From positions 1-14,120 of the forward strand of contig DPVV01000319.1 of NCBI GenBank assembly GCA_003526525.1: a stretch of DNA of 14,120 nucleotides. Reading direction: 5' to 3'. The stretch's first letter is position 1, and every line of letters begins with the position of its first letter. Origin of the DNA: Lachnoclostridium phytofermentans. Its GTDB lineage: Bacteria; Bacillota; Clostridia; Lachnospirales; Lachnospiraceae. The translations under genes were made by a program, and so were the position numbers. The notes below the pieces were generated by a model. The model had not been told where the DNA came from. It saw only the letters and a program-made list of their open reading frames with translations, and did no database searches. Of this stretch, positions 11,727 to 14,120 are shown in pieces.

Positions 11727-14120
11727 CTATTTAATATAACTACCTTCCATCGTCTTATGAATCAAAATCTTCTTATCAATTCTCTCCTTTAATTCTGTTA
11801 CATGCGAAATAATACCAACCAACCTGTTTCCAGAAGTTAAAGAAATTAACGTTTCAATCGCCTGTTCTAAAGACTCAGAATCCAAGGAACCGAAACCTTC
11901 ATCAATAAACATCGAATCAAGCTCGATACCACCTGCATAGCTTTGGATTACATCGGATAACCCAAGCGCAAGTGCGAGCGCAGCTTTAAATGACTCTCCT
12001 CCAGAAAGAGACTTTACAGTTCTCTGCTTTCCGGTGTAATGATCCATAACAAAGATTTCTAATCCACCCTGACTTCTTAGATTAATGCTGTCTGCACGGT
12101 GCAACGTATACTGGCTAAATGTCATCTTACGAAGTCTCTTATTTGCTTCCTCAATGACTGTATCAAAGTAAAATGCTTGTACATATTGTTCAAAAGCTAT
12201 CTTAACTTTTCCTGTAAGTTCACCATTTGCTGTTTTAGAAAGTTCATTAATACTAAGATACCTTCTTTGAATCTCTCCCTTTGCCTCCAGTTGTTTCTTT
12301 GCATCCAGGTAAATCTGTTCGTTATTTCGAATTCTTCGATTTACTTCCTCTTTCCGGCGTTCACATACTGACTTTTGAGAGATTATCTCGTTACGATTTT
12401 CATGAAGTATCTGTATATCCACCGAATCCGTATCTTTAATTTCATTAACCAACTTTTCTATCATTAAATGTTGTTCAGATACCTGTTTCTCATAATCTTC
12501 TATCATTTTCTGCGTCTGTTCTATTTTATCTTCATTCCAAAGACAAGCAAGATAGCTCTCTTCAGAACCAAAGGATGTTTCAATCAGCTTCTTTTGATAA
12601 GCTTTTTCTTCTTCCTCTAAGGCAGCCTTTTGCTTCGCTTCTTTTATTTCGTTATCCTCAATAACAGCCTTTAGTGCGGACCACTGAGAGCGTAATTCAC
12701 GAAACTCTCGCTCTAGTCGCTCCAGATTATTGCGAATTTGATTGCTTTCCACTAGAAGGGAAGTATGTTTGTTTTCACATTCTTCTTTGGTAGCATACTT
12801 TCTTCGTTCTAAAATCTGTTCTCTGCTTCCTTCCATCTGTCCAAGAACAGTAGCAATCGCTATTTTTTCTTTATTAAGGCTCTGAATATTCTGTACGTTT
12901 TCTTCGAGAGCAGCTGTGATTTCTGCCGTATGTTTATTACACCAGTCTCTTCTCTCTTGATTTTTCTTAAGTACTCTATATTCTTCGTTTTTCTGAAGAA
13001 ATACTTCTTCACTTCGAGACAATTCTTCTGTGATTCGATCTTTTATCTTATCTTTGCCGACTGCTTCTTCAAAGAGCTCTTCACACACTACACCTAAGTT
13101 ATCCCACATTAAAGAAATCTTAGTATTTTGATTACTAACGGAAAGACTTTGCTGATTAAGTGCAATTGTTTCCTTCTCAAGTTTTCCCTTTGTCTGATTT
13201 AACATAGCCTCAGTAGGCGCTTCCTTACTACATTCTGCCTTCTTTGGATGACTGGTAGAACCACAGACAGGACATGGCTCTTCGTCTTTAAGATTCATTG
13301 CAAGCAAGCCCGCTTGTTCACGAAAATACGCTAATTCTAAGACTTGATACTCTTTACTCGCAGTTTGATAAGAGTTCTCTTTCTTAAAATACTCTTGTTG
13401 TAACTCCTTTAAGTTACTTGACTCTAATTCTATACGATTTAGTTCTTCTAAAAGGCTTTTTAGTTTCGTTATCTTTGACTTTAAATCTTTTCCTATCTGA
13501 ATACATTCAGCGATTTCTTGGTCAATAGGAAGATATCCTTGTAGCTCCTTGGCTAGTTCACTATACTCAGACTTTAGTATCTTGCCTTGTTCTTCAAGCC
13601 CTTTCTCATTCGATACAATAACCTCTTGTTTCTTAAGATTGTCTTGTATCCTTATTTCCAATTGTTTCAGATTCTCAAATTGGGCTAATTCTTCCTTACA
13701 TTGATTGATAGCTATTGCAAGTTCTTCTAATCGAACCTTATCTTTTTCATGCTCTTGATATTCTGCTTGCTTCTTCTTCGCCTCTTCCGACACAACATTA
13801 AATCGATTCTTCTGCTCTATTATCTCTCTTGCTAGATTCTCAGTTTCAACTCTACTCTTGTGGTATGCATCTGCAACAGGCTTTACCTGATATAACGCTT
13901 TCTTTGCATTTTGTAAATTTATTTGGCTTAATTTAATCTGATCCGATTGTTTTCTTAATTCTACTAGGAGGAGCCTTCTTTGCTCTAATTCCTGCCTCTT
14001 TTTCTCTTGCTCCTCTACGAGAGTAATCTTGGTAGTAAGCTCAACAAGCTTACTTGATAACTCTTTATTCTCCACCTCTAAGGTTTCATATTGTATTTTG
14101 TCTTCCTCTAAGTCAAGTTC
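11727..14120 (-). CDS. sbcC: Exonuclease subunit SbcC, N-terminus outside the window
   Basis: 797 residues are visible and the frame stays open at the right edge, so roughly the first 200-250 residues, with the Walker A ATP site, lie outside. SbcC is the Rad50-like ATPase of the SbcCD nuclease that opens DNA hairpins and protein-blocked ends. Visible parts in order are a long acidic coiled coil, the zinc hook EPCPVCGSTSHP (cysteines coded at 13274-13272 and 13265-13263), the returning coiled coil rich in Glu, Gln and Lys, then the ATPase C-lobe. That lobe has signature LSGGESFKAALALALG, Walker B MFIDEGFG with D-loop SLD, and the H-loop ISH. The start at 14075 seen as a GTG is internal, since coding continues upstream without a ribosome binding site. 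SbcD would be expected just beyond the edge. Confidence 0.95.
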   Translation of the reverse strand, partial: ELDLEEDKIQYETLEVENKELSSKLVELTTKITLVEEQEKKRQELEQRRLLLVELRKQSDQIKLSQINLQNAKKALYQVKPVADAYHKSRVETENLAREIIEQKNRFNVVSEEAKKKQAEYQEHEKDKVRLEELAIAINQCKEELAQFENLKQLEIRIQDNLKKQEVIVSNEKGLEEQGKILKSEYSELAKELQGYLPIDQEIAECIQIGKDLKSKITKLKSLLEELNRIELESSNLKELQQEYFKKENSYQTASKEYQVLELAYFREQAGLLAMNLKDEEPCPVCGSTSHPKKAECSKEAPTEAMLNQTKGKLEKETIALNQQSLSVSNQNTKISLMWDNLGVVCEELFEEAVGKDKIKDRITEELSRSEEVFLQKNEEYRVLKKNQERRDWCNKHTAEITAALEENVQNIQSLNKEKIAIATVLGQMEGSREQILERRKYATKEECENKHTSLLVESNQIRNNLERLEREFRELRSQWSALKAVIEDNEIKEAKQKAALEEEEKAYQKKLIETSFGSEESYLACLWNEDKIEQTQKMIEDYEKQVSEQHLMIEKLVNEIKDTDSVDIQILHENRNEIISQKSVCERRKEEVNRRIRNNEQIYLDAKKQLEAKGEIQRRYLSINELSKTANGELTGKVKIAFEQYVQAFYFDTVIEEANKRLRKMTFSQYTLHRADSINLRSQGGLEIFVMDHYTGKQRTVKSLSGGESFKAALALALGLSDVIQSYAGGIELDSMFIDEGFGSLDSESLEQAIETLISLTSGNRLVGIISHVTELKERIDKKILIHKTMEGSYIK

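Noticed and set aside
14073..14075. GTG at 14075 as the start of sbcC
   Set aside because: The frame stays open to the window edge with coiled-coil-like coding, and the Walker A region must lie upstream.

Overview
The window reads as chromosomal DNA of a low-GC, spore-forming member of the Clostridia. AT-rich intergenic DNA, strong GGAGG-type ribosome binding sites, TTGxxx/TATAAT promoters and a dipicolinate synthase pair all support this. The mix of genes and short tandem repeats resembles Lachnospiraceae such as the Lachnoclostridium phytofermentans group; that placement is an inference from memory of the families, not a search. The first 14 bases match the end of an Illumina adapter, so the left edge is an assembly edge.

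Left part (15-2919): a minus-strand operon read from right to left. It holds an iron-sulfur L-cysteine desulfidase-like enzyme (UPF0597/CyuA), a branched-chain amino-acid-type (Liv) lipoprotein and the start of a LivH-like permease. A strong stem-loop separates the binding protein from the permease. The operon promoter carries a 17-bp dyad over its start point, and a perfect copy of the dyad lies 161 bp away. Next, on the plus strand, come a possible 48-residue small ORF and a cyclophilin, closed by a two-way terminator.

Middle (3663-7984): minus-strand genes for a cytoplasmic CE2-like SGNH esterase, an exported 5'-nucleotidase-family metallophosphoesterase that lacks its usual C-terminal domain, and a MATE efflux protein. 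The gaps between them are unusual. One holds a 100-bp inverted repeat, five perfect 15-bp tandem repeats and a cluster of hairpins with an alternative pairing. The other holds about seven 20-bp tandem repeats.

Right part (7985-14120): a divergent promoter region, a Cof-type HAD phosphatase converging on a histidine phosphatase with one base between them, then dpaA-dpaB (dipicolinate synthase, sporulation). After a perfect 17-bp terminator stem comes the C-terminal three quarters of SbcC, which runs off the right edge.

Most genes are ordinary housekeeping or accessory genes. The parts most worth a second look are the desulfidase-Liv operon with its paired operator, the structured region 4864-5180, and the small ORF before the cyclophilin.
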